A stretch of DNA of 61,379 nucleotides. Origin: Arcticibacter eurypsychrophilus (GTDB lineage Bacteria; Bacteroidota; Bacteroidia; Sphingobacteriales; Sphingobacteriaceae). The notes under the pieces were generated by a model. It was not told the DNA's origin, ran no database searches, and saw only the letters and a program-made list of their open reading frames with translations. Each line of letters begins with the position of its first letter. The first letter of the stretch is position 1. Shown here piece by piece: positions 25,715-35,433 of the stretch. A program made the translations under genes and the position numbers. The stretch is taken from NCBI RefSeq assembly GCF_001730525.1, contig NZ_MDFN01000031.1:1-61379 (forward strand), read 5' to 3'.

Positions 25715-26971
25715 TCAGGTCTTTTGTTTTTTCTTTTTTGCAGCTGGGAATAATACGTTATTTAAGATAAGACGGTAACCTGGTGAATTGGGGTAAAGGC
25801 TCAAATCTGTTGGTGGATCTCCTACAGCATGCTGATAATCTTCCGGATCATGCCCTCCATAAAATGTCCATTGTCCTTTACCGAACTCTCCATGGATATA
25901 GCGGGCTTCATTTGCAGATTTAGTTTCGCCAAGCACCAGGACATCGGATTTCAGTAGAGACTTCCGGAATGCAGTAGTTTGGCCCATAAACCCTTTAATT
26001 ACTTTGTCGTGGTTTTGTGTCAGCATCGTAGGTACAATATCCCATTTTGCTGAGAAGTCAAATAAGGTAAAGAAGTCGTCTGTGCGATCGAGGTTTCGGG
26101 TACTAGTCGCATCAATGTCAGAGAATTCATAATTATAGGGATTCAAGTCCAGCTTAAAGTTTTGAAAAGCAAAGGTCTTGCTAAAGTCCAGTTTCTGTTG
26201 TGCATGCTGATCAGCTGGGTCTCCATCAAACATCGTTTCGCAAATATCTATTCCATCAGCGGCTAATGCTACGTCGAAACTTTCCGTTCCTGAACACATC
26301 GCAAAGAGGAATCCTCCTCCAGCACAAAAGTTACGTATGGTTTTAGCTACCTCCAGTTTCATTTGTGATACTTTTTTATAACCAAGTTTCTTTGCTGTGG
26401 ACTCTTGAAATTTAACGTCGTCAATATACCATTGTGCTATGCGGAAGGTTGACCAAAATCGACCATATTGCCCTGTAAAATCTTCATGATGAAGATGTAG
26501 CCAATCATATTTTGATAAGTCGCCTTTCAGTACTTCTTCATCATAAACAACATCATAGGGTATTTCTGCGTACTTTAGAACTAAAGTTACTGCATCATCC
26601 CAAGGAAGCTTATTTTTAGGAGAATATACGGCCATCTTGGGGGCTTTCTCCAGTTTAACTATCTCGGTATTGGACTGGTTATCTGTGATTTGATTTAAAA
26701 TTGTATTTACTGCTGCATCTGTAATGACCTGATAAGTAACTCCCCTGATTTTACATTCTTTTTCTGCAGGTTCCGAGTAAGGTATAAGAAAACTTCCGCC
26801 CTTGTAATTAAGCAGCCAGCTTGCTTCAAGTCCATTCTTTATCGTCCAGTACGTTAATCCATAAGCTTTAAGGTGGTCCTTTTGATCCTCATCCATTGGG
26901 ATAAGCAAAGATGCTGCATGTGACCTTACTGACATCAAAATAAGAAGACTTATAAAAGTTAACCTAAGCAT
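25715..26971 (-). CDS. Conserved periplasmic protein with glutamine amidotransferase-like region
   Basis: 418 residues with a signal peptide (to HAAS, about 20). The middle has LHLHHEDFTGQYGRFW and FCAGGGFLFAMCSGTESFDV, which resembles class I amidotransferase-like folds. Proteins of this kind in Bacteroidota are sometimes labelled asparagine synthetase B, but I see neither the N-terminal Cys amidotransferase nor the ATP-binding SGG(L/V)DS motif, so that name is doubtful. A C-terminal FYGGHDPEDYQH segment is conserved-looking. Function unknown. Confidence 0.6.
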   Translation of the reverse strand: MLRLTFISLLILMSVRSHAASLLIPMDEDQKDHLKAYGLTYWTIKNGLEASWLLNYKGGSFLIPYSEPAEKECKIRGVTYQVITDAAVNTILNQITDNQSNTEIVKLEKAPKMAVYSPKNKLPWDDAVTLVLKYAEIPYDVVYDEEVLKGDLSKYDWLHLHHEDFTGQYGRFWSTFRIAQWYIDDVKFQESTAKKLGYKKVSQMKLEVAKTIRNFCAGGGFLFAMCSGTESFDVALAADGIDICETMFDGDPADQHAQQKLDFSKTFAFQNFKLDLNPYNYEFSDIDATSTRNLDRTDDFFTLFDFSAKWDIVPTMLTQNHDKVIKGFMGQTTAFRKSLLKSDVLVLGETKSANEARYIHGEFGKGQWTFYGGHDPEDYQHAVGDPPTDLSLYPNSPGYRLILNNVLFPAAKKKKQKT

Positions 26972-27026
26972 AGCGTAATAAGATTGTAGTAAAAAGCTTT
27001 AATCTATTAAATCTAAATGAAATAAT

Positions 27027-27034
27027 TAACTTTG
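27027..27034 (+). promoter_or_regulatory. Bacteroidota -7 promoter box TAACTTTG (cyclophilin)
   Basis: TAACTTTG matches TAnnTTTG and lies 18 bases before the ATG at 27053. It also argues against the in-frame TTG start at 27032, which would fall inside the promoter box. Confidence 0.55.
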
Positions 27035-27052
27035 CCGTTTAAATTTGAAATC

Positions 27053-27493
27053 ATGAGTAAAGCAATTATAAAAACCGAAAAGGGCGATATGACCGTAGAG
27101 TTCTACGATAAAGATGCTCCTAACACAGTAGCGAACTTCTTAAAACTTTCTAAAGAAGGTTTTTATAATGGGGTAACTTTCCATCGGGTTATACCTGATT
27201 TTGTTATTCAGGGAGGCGATCCAACAGGCACAGGCGCAGGTGGATCAGGTATTCAGATCAAATGTGAGTTAACTGGCGAAAATCAGTACCATGAACGTGG
27301 TGTACTTTCCATGGCTCATGCAGGCCGTGATACAGGTAGTTCTCAGTTTTTTATCTGTCATAGCCGTAATAATACTGCTCATTTAGATAGAAATCATACT
27401 TGCTTTGGCAAAGTAGTTGAAAATGTAGATGTTGTTGATGCAATTCGTGCAGGTGATAAGATTTTGAGCGTTGAAGTATTAGAAGAAAACTAG
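27053..27493 (+). CDS. Peptidyl-prolyl cis-trans isomerase, cyclophilin type
   Basis: 146 residues from the ATG at 27053. The short cytosolic cyclophilin pattern is complete: [17 protein letters not shown], then [19 protein letters not shown] with the catalytic Arg, [19 protein letters not shown] and [11 protein letters not shown]. No signal peptide. It assists proline isomerisation during protein folding. It is followed six bases later by the DUF5606 gene. Confidence 0.95.
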   Translation: MSKAIIKTEKGDMTVEFYDKDAPNTVANFLKLSKEGFYNGVTFHRVIPDFVIQGGDPTGTGAGGSGIQIKCELTGENQYHERGVLSMAHAGRDTGSSQFFICHSRNNTAHLDRNHTCFGKVVENVDVVDAIRAGDKILSVEVLEEN

Positions 27494-27499
27494 TTAAGC

Positions 27500-27937
27500 A
27501 TGAATTTAAGAGGTCTGGTATCTGTTTCGGGCAAACCGGGATTATACAAAGTTATTGGTAAGAATAAAAATGGTTTTATTCTGGAGAGTCTGGATGGACT
27601 GAAAACTAAACTTGTTGTCAGTATATCTGCATCAAAGTTAGCAACACTAGAGGACATTACAATTTTCGGTGAGAACACTGACCTGAAATTAATTGATATT
27701 CTGGAACGAATTAAAACAAGTGACTCTACACCGCCGGATTCAAAATCTGATGGTAAAATTTTACGGGCTTATTTTAGAGAAGTTGCACCTGATCATGATG
27801 AGGAAAAGGTTTATGCTTCTGATATGAAGAAAATTCTAACTTGGTATTCACTTATTAAGGAAATGCCTTTGTTTGATGAAGAGCCAGCTGCAGCTCCTGC
27901 TTCCGCATTAGCAGAAACGGAGAAGCCTGCAGAGTAA
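27500..27937 (+). CDS. DUF5606 domain protein
   Basis: 145 residues. The N-terminal 70 (GLVSVSGKPGLYKVIGKNKN, VVSISASKLATLEDITIF) match the DUF5606 family that is widespread in Bacteroidota. A helical middle (about 80-125) and an acidic, alanine-rich tail (EEPAAAPASALAETEKPAE) follow. It is cytosolic, with unknown function. It is co-transcribed with the cyclophilin gene. Confidence 0.85.
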   Translation: MNLRGLVSVSGKPGLYKVIGKNKNGFILESLDGLKTKLVVSISASKLATLEDITIFGENTDLKLIDILERIKTSDSTPPDSKSDGKILRAYFREVAPDHDEEKVYASDMKKILTWYSLIKEMPLFDEEPAAAPASALAETEKPAE

Positions 27938-28030
27938 TTTAAAAAAAGGGGGCAAAGGAGCTATATAATTGTTCGATTTGTGCTCTATGTTGTCTGAAAT
28001 TAGGTTCAAGGCAATCATTTGGTTATCTAA

Positions 28031-28065
28031 AAAACGGCAATATTCTATATGAATATTGCCGTTTT
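28031..28065 (+). terminator. Intrinsic terminator after the DUF5606 gene
   Basis: A perfect stem with arms 28031-28045 and 28051-28065 (core ACGGCAATATTC) and loop TATAT, running into a T run on the plus strand. It lies 94 bases after the DUF5606 stop. Confidence 0.85.
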
Positions 28066-28074
28066 TTATTGACT

Positions 28075-28198
28075 TTTTATTACTATTAGAGGTCGCTCAA
28101 AAGCGTATTCTGTTTATGAATAATGATTTTGATTAAGGATACATTTTTGGCTTTTATTACTATTAGAGGTCGCTCAAAAGTATATTCTGTTTATGAAT
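28075..28198. repeat. Direct repeat, two 47-bp copies with period 77
   Basis: Copies at 28075-28121 and 28152-28198 begin TTTTATTACTATTAGAGG and end TGTTTATGAAT. They differ at two adjacent bases only (CG versus TA). No ORF crosses them. They lie between the terminator and a small membrane-protein gene. Confidence 0.85.
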
Positions 28199-28233
28199 GG
28201 TGGTTCTGATGAATTAAATAGCCTGGTTGTTAG

Positions 28234-28356
28234 TTAGAAAAAATACATAATTGAGGCACCTATAAGAATACCTATCACAATAAAAATCCAAAAGTTCTTT
28301 CGTTCAGACTCTGAATTCCCTCCTTTATATCGATAATTTCGTGTTTTAAATGGCAT
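28234..28356 (-). CDS. Small single-pass membrane protein (40 aa)
   Basis: An ATG frame on the minus strand of 40 residues. A basic and polar head (MPFKTRNYRYKGGNSESERK) is followed by one hydrophobic helix of about 19 residues ending YFF. It lies 11 bases downstream of rlmH on the same strand, so it is probably cotranscribed. Such tiny tail-anchored proteins are often missed. Nothing is known of its function. Confidence 0.55.
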   Translation of the reverse strand: MPFKTRNYRYKGGNSESERKNFWIFIVIGILIGASIMYFF

Positions 28357-28367
28357 AGCTGTATTGT

Positions 28368-28841
28368 TTATTCATGATGATATGGTTCCCCTTTTAAAAT
28401 AGTAAACGTCCTGTATAACTGTTCTATAAAAAATAAACGAACCATCTGATGTGAAAACGTCATTCTGGACAAAGATGTTTTTCCCTGGGCTATTTTATAT
28501 ATACTTTCATCAAAACCATAAGGTCCTCCTACAATAAACACGAGGTTCTGAATTCCACCAATCATTTTTTTATTAATAAATTGTGCGAATTGAGAAGAGG
28601 TGAATTCATCGCCCTTTTCATCCAGTAAAATTACGTGATCAGACTGACTAAGTGCTTTCATGATTAGTTCTGCTTCTTTTGTCTTCTGCTGATCTTCTCT
28701 AAGGTTCTTCGTATTCTTTAATTCTGGTATCTCAACAAGCTCAAATTTAACGTAGTGTTTAAGCCTTTTTAAATATTTGTTGATTCCTTCATTTATGTAG
28801 CTATCTTCAGTTTTGCCTACAACAAGAAAAGTTATTTTCAT
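28368..28841 (-). CDS. rlmH: 23S rRNA (pseudouridine1915-N3)-methyltransferase
   Basis: 157 residues, the normal size of this SPOUT methyltransferase, which methylates pseudouridine 1915 in helix 69 of 23S rRNA. The SAM-binding knot motifs are present: VILLDEKGDEFTSSQFA, LVFIVGGPYGFDESI, and the C-terminal LSRMTFSHQMVRLFFIEQLYR, then GEPYHHE. It starts next to the tandem repeat array at 28848. Confidence 0.95.
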   Translation of the reverse strand: MKITFLVVGKTEDSYINEGINKYLKRLKHYVKFELVEIPELKNTKNLREDQQKTKEAELIMKALSQSDHVILLDEKGDEFTSSQFAQFINKKMIGGIQNLVFIVGGPYGFDESIYKIAQGKTSLSRMTFSHQMVRLFFIEQLYRTFTILKGEPYHHE

Positions 28842-28847
28842 TAATAA

Positions 28848-29205
28848 TTATTTAAGCAAAGGCTTTGCTGTTAAAAAAGTAATTTGAACAGGCATCTTTC
28901 TGTTCAAAACAATTGTTTAAGCAGAGTTTTCGCTGTTTAAAAATTAGCTTGAGTACGCATCTTTCTGCTAAATAGATTTGTTTTAGCATAGATCATGCTG
29001 TTAAAAAAAGTAATTTAAGCAGGCATCTTTTTGCCCTATAGAATTATTTTAGATAGGATCGTGCTGTTCTAAAAGTAGCTTGAGCAGGGATTTTTCTGCT
29101 TCATAGAATTATTTTAACAGAGATATATTGGTGTAAAAAAGTAGTTCTGGTTAAGACCATGCTGTTTAATGAAATTGTTAAGGCAAAAATATTGCTGTTT
29201 ATTGA
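28848..29205. repeat. Degenerate structured tandem repeat, unit about 65 bp
   Basis: A recurring GCTGTT-A(n) phase appears at 28867, 28932, 28997 and 29063, and weakly at about 29130: a period of 65-67 bp with about five copies, then a decayed tail to about 29205. Each unit has two small hairpins, one at the junction (AGCAAAG/CTTTGCT in the first, AGCAT/ATGCT in the third) and one inside (GAACAG/CTGTTC in the first, AGCAG/CTGCT in the fourth). Pairing partners change together, which hints at selection on structure. There is no ORF. Confidence 0.75.
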
Positions 29206-29366
29206 TGTATTTGGTTTTTTGAGTTTTGGATAAACTAGTTAAACCTTTTTTAAAAATGAAGTATTATTAATTGAAGTGTAAAATTAAATAAATAATCCAT
29301 TTATTCGGCTTAGAAAACTATTAGCTGTTGTAACCCGTATATTAATACGAATAATAATTTCGTTAT
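29206..29366. other. Intergenic leader region of msrB
   Basis: AT-rich sequence between the repeat array and msrB. No strong promoter box of the TAnnTTTG type is seen. A short inverted motif, CGTATATTAATACG (29336-29349), lies just upstream of the start and may be an operator. Confidence 0.35.
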
Positions 29367-29855
29367 ATGGACACTATGAAAGTAATTCTTGTTGTTAGCA
29401 GTCTTTTGTTTGTTGCGCTTAGTTCTTGTGGACAGGATAAAAAACCTGTTAAGCAAGAAAATATTAAAACATTTAATGAAAATAAAAATATGAATTATAA
29501 TAAATTAACGGCCGAAGAAGAGCGTGTTATTGTAAGTAAAGGAACTGAATATCCGGGTACAGGTAAACTCTTAAATAATACGGCTAAAGGAACTTATATC
29601 TGTAGAAGATGTAATGCTCCGCTGTATCGTTCAGAAACTAAATTTGATTCCCATTGCGGATGGCCTAGTTTCGACGATGAAATTAAAGGTGCTGTTAAAA
29701 GGATCCCTGATATTGATGGACAACGTACAGAAATCGAATGCGCAAAATGTGGTGCTCATTTGGGCCACGTATTTCTAAATGAAGGTTTTACAGATAAAGA
29801 CACCCGTCATTGCGTAAACTCCGTGTCGATGGCTTTTGTACCTGATTCAAAGTAA
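29367..29855 (+). CDS. msrB: Peptide-methionine (R)-S-oxide reductase, lipoprotein
   Basis: 162 residues. An N-terminal lipoprotein signal (ALSSCGQD) is followed by a linker and a complete MsrB domain from about residue 48. The zinc pairs CRRC and [16 protein letters not shown] and the catalytic Cys in [13 protein letters not shown] are all present. It repairs oxidised methionine in envelope proteins. The start at 29367 gives the signal peptide; a second in-frame ATG (29376) is also possible. fabG follows 42 bases later. Confidence 0.93.
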   Translation: MDTMKVILVVSSLLFVALSSCGQDKKPVKQENIKTFNENKNMNYNKLTAEEERVIVSKGTEYPGTGKLLNNTAKGTYICRRCNAPLYRSETKFDSHCGWPSFDDEIKGAVKRIPDIDGQRTEIECAKCGAHLGHVFLNEGFTDKDTRHCVNSVSMAFVPDSK

Positions 29856-29897
29856 TTAAAAAAAACTTTAACTTCACCCCTGTTAAAATTAGTTTTT

Positions 29898-30641
29898 ATG
29901 AAGTTACTTGAAGGAAAAACTGCGCTCATTACGGGTGCTTCAAAAGGTATTGGCCGTAAAATAGCTGAAAAATTTGCTGAACATGGTGCCAATGTTGCAT
30001 TTACGTATTTGTCATCAGTAGAAAAAGGACTTGCTCTCGAGCAGGAGCTACTGCTGGGCGGCACTATAATTAAGGGGTATCGTTCCGATGCTTCAAAATT
30101 TGATCAGGCCGAACAACTTATAAATGATGTAGTTGCCGATTTTGGCACCATCGATATTGTAGTAAACAACGCTGGAATCACAAAAGATGGTTTATTGATG
30201 CGTATGACTGAACAGCAGTGGGATGATGTGCTTGAAGTGAACTTAAAATCTGTGTTCAACATTACAAAAGCCGCTTCGAAGATCATGATGAAGAATCGCA
30301 AAGGTGTATTTATCAACATGAGTTCAGTTGTCGGAATTCAGGGTAATGCAGGACAAGGAAACTATTCCGCATCTAAAGCAGGTATTATTGGCTTTTCTAA
30401 ATCTATGGCCAAAGAGCTTGGTTCTAGAAATATACGTACAAATGTGGTTGCTCCGGGTTTCATCAAAACGGAAATGACTGAGGTCCTTGATCCCAAGGTT
30501 GTGGCAGCTTGGGAGCAGAATATCCCTCTAAAACGTGCAGGTGAAACCGAAGATGTGGCTAATGCCTGTCTGTTTCTTGCATCTGACCTAAGTGCTTACC
30601 TTACTGGTCAGGTTCTTTCGGTTGACGGGGGCATGTCTTAA
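29898..30641 (+). CDS. fabG: 3-oxoacyl-[acyl-carrier-protein] reductase
   Basis: 247 residues, a classical short-chain dehydrogenase. NADPH-binding TGASKGIG (14-21), NNAG, the catalytic Ser, Tyr and Lys in NMSSVVGIQGNAGQGNYSASKAG, and the C-terminal FLASDLSAYLTGQVLSVDGG are typical of FabG. It reduces beta-ketoacyl-ACP in fatty acid synthesis. The last 22 codons and the following spacer are the first unit of a four-copy 66-bp repeat that continues downstream. Confidence 0.92.
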   Translation: MKLLEGKTALITGASKGIGRKIAEKFAEHGANVAFTYLSSVEKGLALEQELLLGGTIIKGYRSDASKFDQAEQLINDVVADFGTIDIVVNNAGITKDGLLMRMTEQQWDDVLEVNLKSVFNITKAASKIMMKNRKGVFINMSSVVGIQGNAGQGNYSASKAGIIGFSKSMAKELGSRNIRTNVVAPGFIKTEMTEVLDPKVVAAWEQNIPLKRAGETEDVANACLFLASDLSAYLTGQVLSVDGGMS

Positions 30642-30850
30642 TCTAAAATAATAATAATTTGTTTTTATTTAGGTCATGTTCTTTCGGTTGACGGGGGCAT
30701 GTCTTAATCTAAAATAATAGTAATTTATTTTTATTTAGGTCAGGTTCTTTCGGTTGACGGAGACATGTATTTATAGAAATTTAAAACAGTTAATTCTTAC
30801 ATTGGTCAGGCCCTTCCAGTTAACGGAAGTATGTCATAATTCGAATTAAA
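30606..30850 (+). repeat. Four-copy 66-bp tandem repeat of the fabG 3' end
   Basis: Units start at 30606, 30672, 30738 and 30804, each beginning GGTCA(G/T) and carrying the end of fabG (VLSVDGGMS, then stop) plus about 30 AT-rich bases. Unit 2 is nearly identical to unit 1, unit 3 is changed in its second half, and unit 4 is more diverged. The period is exactly 66, a multiple of three. Only unit 1 is inside the gene. Confidence 0.92.
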
Positions 30851-30876
30851 AATAGCATATTTACATAGTAGTAAAT

Positions 30877-32961
30877 ATGCTATTTTATTTGCCTTTGGAA
30901 TTTAATACACTTCATTTTTTATGGTTATTGATCAGTATCCTCGTAGGGTTAGGATATGCGTACCTATTGTATGGTAAAAAGCGGACGACCCCAGAGATCC
31001 CTCAATACGTTTATTTTTCACTCCGGACAATTAGTGTCTCGCTCATCACCTTTCTCATTTTTGCCCCTCTCCTTAAGCTCAATAGTTTTAAACTTGAAAA
31101 ACCTGTCCTAATACTTGTTCAGGATAACTCCGCTTCTCTCAAAAATTCAGCACCTGCCGGATTCCAATTTGCAAATTATCAAAAGCAAATGGACAAGTTC
31201 TATAAGAGCCTGTCTCAAAAATACGAAATAGATACACTACTGCTAGGGAGCACTACACGACCAGGTTACAAGCTCAGCTTTCGCGATAAAAGTACGGATA
31301 TATCATCTTTCTTCACCTATATCCGGAATCAATATGCGGGAAGAAACATTGGAGCTATAATACTTGCGAGTGATGGTCTATATAATCAGGGAGGAGATCC
31401 TCAGGAGCCGGCACTTTCAATTAAAGCGCCAATATATAGTGTAGCCATCGGAGATACTGTTCCCAAGAAAGATCTTTCAATTGCAAACGTAAATTATAAT
31501 GAAACCGTTCAATCAGGCAATGGTTTTCAAATAGAAATTCAGGCGGCAGCCTATCAAAGCAAAGGTTTGAAAAGTCGTATTACTGTTCGAAGCAACAAGA
31601 AAATGTTATTCAGGAAGGATCTCAATATCAATTCCAATGATTATCAAATTAATATTCCGTTAACCCTTCCTTCCGATAAACCTGGACTTAAAAAGTATAC
31701 CGTAGCAATCGATCCGGTAAATAACGAAATATCTAAAAATAATAACCAGCAGGATTTTTACGTCAGGATAGAGGATTCAAAGAAAAATATTCTCCTCGTA
31801 GCCAACTCGCCGCATCCCGATATTAGTGCCATTAAACAAGCACTTGAAACAAATAAAAGCTTTGAAGTACAGGTTGAATACGCTCAGACGATCAACAATA
31901 GCGCGTTTAAAGAAACTGATCTGATCATTTTGCATCAGCTACCCGCTCTTAATCGGACTGTGGGTAATTTGATGAACCAAATTAAGGATAAACCAATTTT
32001 CTTTATTTTAGGTGCTCAGAGTAATCTAAATCAGTTTTCCAATCTTCAAAATCTGCTGAAGCTTAATTCTAGCGGCCAATTAAAAGAAATTACTGCTGTT
32101 TTAAATCCTTCATTTTCTTCTTTTGTAATGGCTGACAGTTTAAAAGATCAGCTCAAGCAATATGGCCCGCTTTCAATTCCTTTTTCTAACGCTCAATTTA
32201 AAGGAAATCATGTCGACCTGCTTTCTCAGCAAGGTGGAAACCCGGCTACAAATCCACTTTTAAGTTTTTCAGTCGATACGAAACCACAGATTGCTGTGCT
32301 TGCCGCAGAAGGGATTTGGAAATGGCGATTACAGTCATTTTATACCTATGGAAACACGGTTAGTATCGATCAGTTACTCCGCAAGTCTGTACAGTACCTG
32401 TTAGCCGATGCAGATAAACGAAAATTCAGGGTATACACCGCTCAGAAAACCTTTAATGAGAATGAGCGGGTTATATTGAATGCTGAACTTTATAATGACG
32501 CCTACGAGCTTATAAATAGTCCCGATGTGTCCATTACGATCAGCAATAGTAAAAAGCAGGTGTTTTCATTTCTGTTTTCCAGAATAAATAAGTCATATAC
32601 ATTAGACGCAGGTTTTTTGCCAGTCGGCGAATATGTTTATCAGGCAAAAACTAAGTTAGGGAATAAGTCACATGCAGCCGAAGGCCGGATCCTGATCACA
32701 GAAAATCAACTGGAGCTTCAAGAAACCAAAGCCAATCATCAACTTTTAAGACAGCTTTCAAAAGAGAGTGGGGCAGAACTGTTTTATCCCGGTCAATTGG
32801 ATCAACTAGCTAATACTATCAACAAAAGCGAGATGGTCAAAACAATTTCTTACGCTGATTCAAGCTACACCGAACTCATTAATAAAAAAGCATTATTTTT
32901 CCTTATCCTCGCATTCCTATTCCTCGAATGGTTTCTAAGAAAGCGAAGCGGAGATTTATAA
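30877..32961 (+). CDS. Membrane protein with von Willebrand A-like domain
   Basis: 694 residues. Two N-terminal membrane helices (about 10-30 and 45-65), then a VWA-like domain starting LILVQDNSASLKN (a D-x-S-x-S variant of MIDAS, about 77-89) with ASDGLYNQGG further on. A long extracytoplasmic beta-rich part follows, and a C-terminal helix (FFLILAFLFLEWFLRKR). The layout matches Bacteroidota VWA proteins of the BatA type, but no other bat genes are next to it. Function unknown. Confidence 0.78.
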   Translation: MLFYLPLEFNTLHFLWLLISILVGLGYAYLLYGKKRTTPEIPQYVYFSLRTISVSLITFLIFAPLLKLNSFKLEKPVLILVQDNSASLKNSAPAGFQFANYQKQMDKFYKSLSQKYEIDTLLLGSTTRPGYKLSFRDKSTDISSFFTYIRNQYAGRNIGAIILASDGLYNQGGDPQEPALSIKAPIYSVAIGDTVPKKDLSIANVNYNETVQSGNGFQIEIQAAAYQSKGLKSRITVRSNKKMLFRKDLNINSNDYQINIPLTLPSDKPGLKKYTVAIDPVNNEISKNNNQQDFYVRIEDSKKNILLVANSPHPDISAIKQALETNKSFEVQVEYAQTINNSAFKETDLIILHQLPALNRTVGNLMNQIKDKPIFFILGAQSNLNQFSNLQNLLKLNSSGQLKEITAVLNPSFSSFVMADSLKDQLKQYGPLSIPFSNAQFKGNHVDLLSQQGGNPATNPLLSFSVDTKPQIAVLAAEGIWKWRLQSFYTYGNTVSIDQLLRKSVQYLLADADKRKFRVYTAQKTFNENERVILNAELYNDAYELINSPDVSITISNSKKQVFSFLFSRINKSYTLDAGFLPVGEYVYQAKTKLGNKSHAAEGRILITENQLELQETKANHQLLRQLSKESGAELFYPGQLDQLANTINKSEMVKTISYADSSYTELINKKALFFLILAFLFLEWFLRKRSGDL

Positions 32962-33054
32962 CATATAATTAACGCTACAAAGAGTTATCAAAAAAGAAAG
33001 CCTACCCTGAATTCTCTCCCCTCAAACTAGTCCCCAATCAACAAAATTAGCACT

Positions 33055-33537
33055 TTACAACGAATTGTAATTATCCTTTTTAAAAAGATAAAAAGCTAAA
33101 CTTCCTCGTCTTGCTTTAAAAGACCCTTCGATAGTCCCTTCATAATTCTCCCTCCCCTGAAAAGTATAAATCGTCTGCCTTTTGCTATTTACGCATTTCA
33201 GATGCCAGATTCTGGTTTGTGTATTAAAGTCGCCGTCCATAATAAAGGTATTACCCGATGCCGCTTCATAACAAGTTCCTTTTACTAAAATAATATTATT
33301 TGATGAATTGGATTTTAAATCATCTACCACAGAAGGATTCAAAACAACCTTAATATAAGATCGACCCTTTATTTCTCCTATGTAATTGAGAGAAGTGTTC
33401 CTTTTTATAGGCGTGTTATTATCCAGAATGATAACATCTTGTTGCGGATTAGCCGTATTTTGCGCGATAACCAATTGTTTTCCAGACAGCAGCAATGCTA
33501 TTATAAGTGTAAAGAATATCTTAAATAAATGGTTCAA
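33055..33537 (-). CDS. Hypothetical secreted protein
   Basis: 160 residues with a signal peptide (cleaved near VIAQN, about 26). The mature part is beta-rich (YIGEIKGRSYIKVVLNPSV, TIYTFQGRENYEGTIEG) with no recognised motif or extra cysteine pattern. It is 25 bases downstream of the ftsB-like gene on the same strand and may share its transcript. Confidence 0.6.
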   Translation of the reverse strand: MNHLFKIFFTLIIALLLSGKQLVIAQNTANPQQDVIILDNNTPIKRNTSLNYIGEIKGRSYIKVVLNPSVVDDLKSNSSNNIILVKGTCYEAASGNTFIMDGDFNTQTRIWHLKCVNSKRQTIYTFQGRENYEGTIEGSFKARRGSLAFYLFKKDNYNSL

Positions 33538-33562
33538 TTTAAATAAGGTTAAATAGAAATAC

Positions 33563-33865
33563 CTATTTCTCTTTCGGACTTTCCGGAATAATCACATAAA
33601 CATCCTCATTTTCTTTTTTCATGAGGTATTTTTCACGTGCGAATTTCTCAAGCATACCCTGGTCAGAAGTCAACTCACCCAACGTCTTTTTTACACGTTC
33701 AATTTCAATCGTATAAAAATCCTTTTCTTCCTGAAGTTTGCTTAATTCTGTTCTGTAGTCATACTGCGATATCAGATCATTCCGATCAAAAAATAACATC
33801 CACCCTGCAAATACTAGTGCAGAAAGAAAGTATTTATTACTGAACAGATTTAATATTCGCTTCAT
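33563..33865 (-). CDS. FtsB/DivIC-family septum formation protein
   Basis: 100 residues: one N-terminal membrane helix (about 12-28), then a coiled coil (ELSKLQEEKDFYTIEIERVKKTL cut short here to about 42-66) and the family signature EKFAREKYLMKKENEDVYVI. DivIC/FtsB proteins join the divisome in the periplasmic space. It is downstream of eno on the same strand, as often seen in bacteria. Confidence 0.85.
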   Translation of the reverse strand: MKRILNLFSNKYFLSALVFAGWMLFFDRNDLISQYDYRTELSKLQEEKDFYTIEIERVKKTLGELTSDQGMLEKFAREKYLMKKENEDVYVIIPESPKEK

Positions 33866-33883
33866 GACCTACAAATATAGAAA

Positions 33884-33910
33884 CATCCCGTATGAAAACC
33901 ATACGGGATG
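33884..33910 (-). terminator. Terminator downstream of eno
   Basis: CATCCCGTATG pairs with CATACGGGATG around a short A-rich loop, followed on the minus strand by TTT. It separates eno from the ftsB-like gene. Confidence 0.75.
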
Positions 33911-33955
33911 CTTAATTTATAGATTATAATTTTAAAAATCAGTACTTTACTGATT

Positions 33956-35287
<1,332 letters not shown>

Positions 35288-35332
35288 TTATATTGTTATC
35301 TGCGTAGCTTACGCATTAAGCTGGATTAATCG

Positions 35333-35340
35333 CAAAAGTA
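35333..35340 (-). promoter_or_regulatory. Bacteroidota -7 promoter box TACTTTTG (eno)
   Basis: On the minus strand this reads TACTTTTG, matching TAnnTTTG, about 80 bases before the eno ATG. The position leaves a leader that holds the TGCGTA/TACGCA inverted repeat at 35301-35315. Confidence 0.5.
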
Positions 35341-35398
35341 GTGTTTTTTAAAACACCGATAATAACATATATTACAAAAAATAGTGATTTTAAACAAT

Positions 35399-35429
35399 AA
35401 AACCCGCCGATCTTACATCAGCGGGTTTT
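35399..35429 (-). terminator. Intrinsic terminator of carA
   Basis: AAAACCCGC (35399-35407) pairs with GCGGGTTTT (35421-35429), and on the minus strand TTTTATT follows. It lies five bases after the carA stop. Confidence 0.85.
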
Positions 35430-35433
35430 GTTA

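Noticed and set aside
28848-29205. CRISPR array
   Set aside because: The whole 65-bp unit repeats, including the would-be spacers, the copies are divergent, and no cas gene is nearby.
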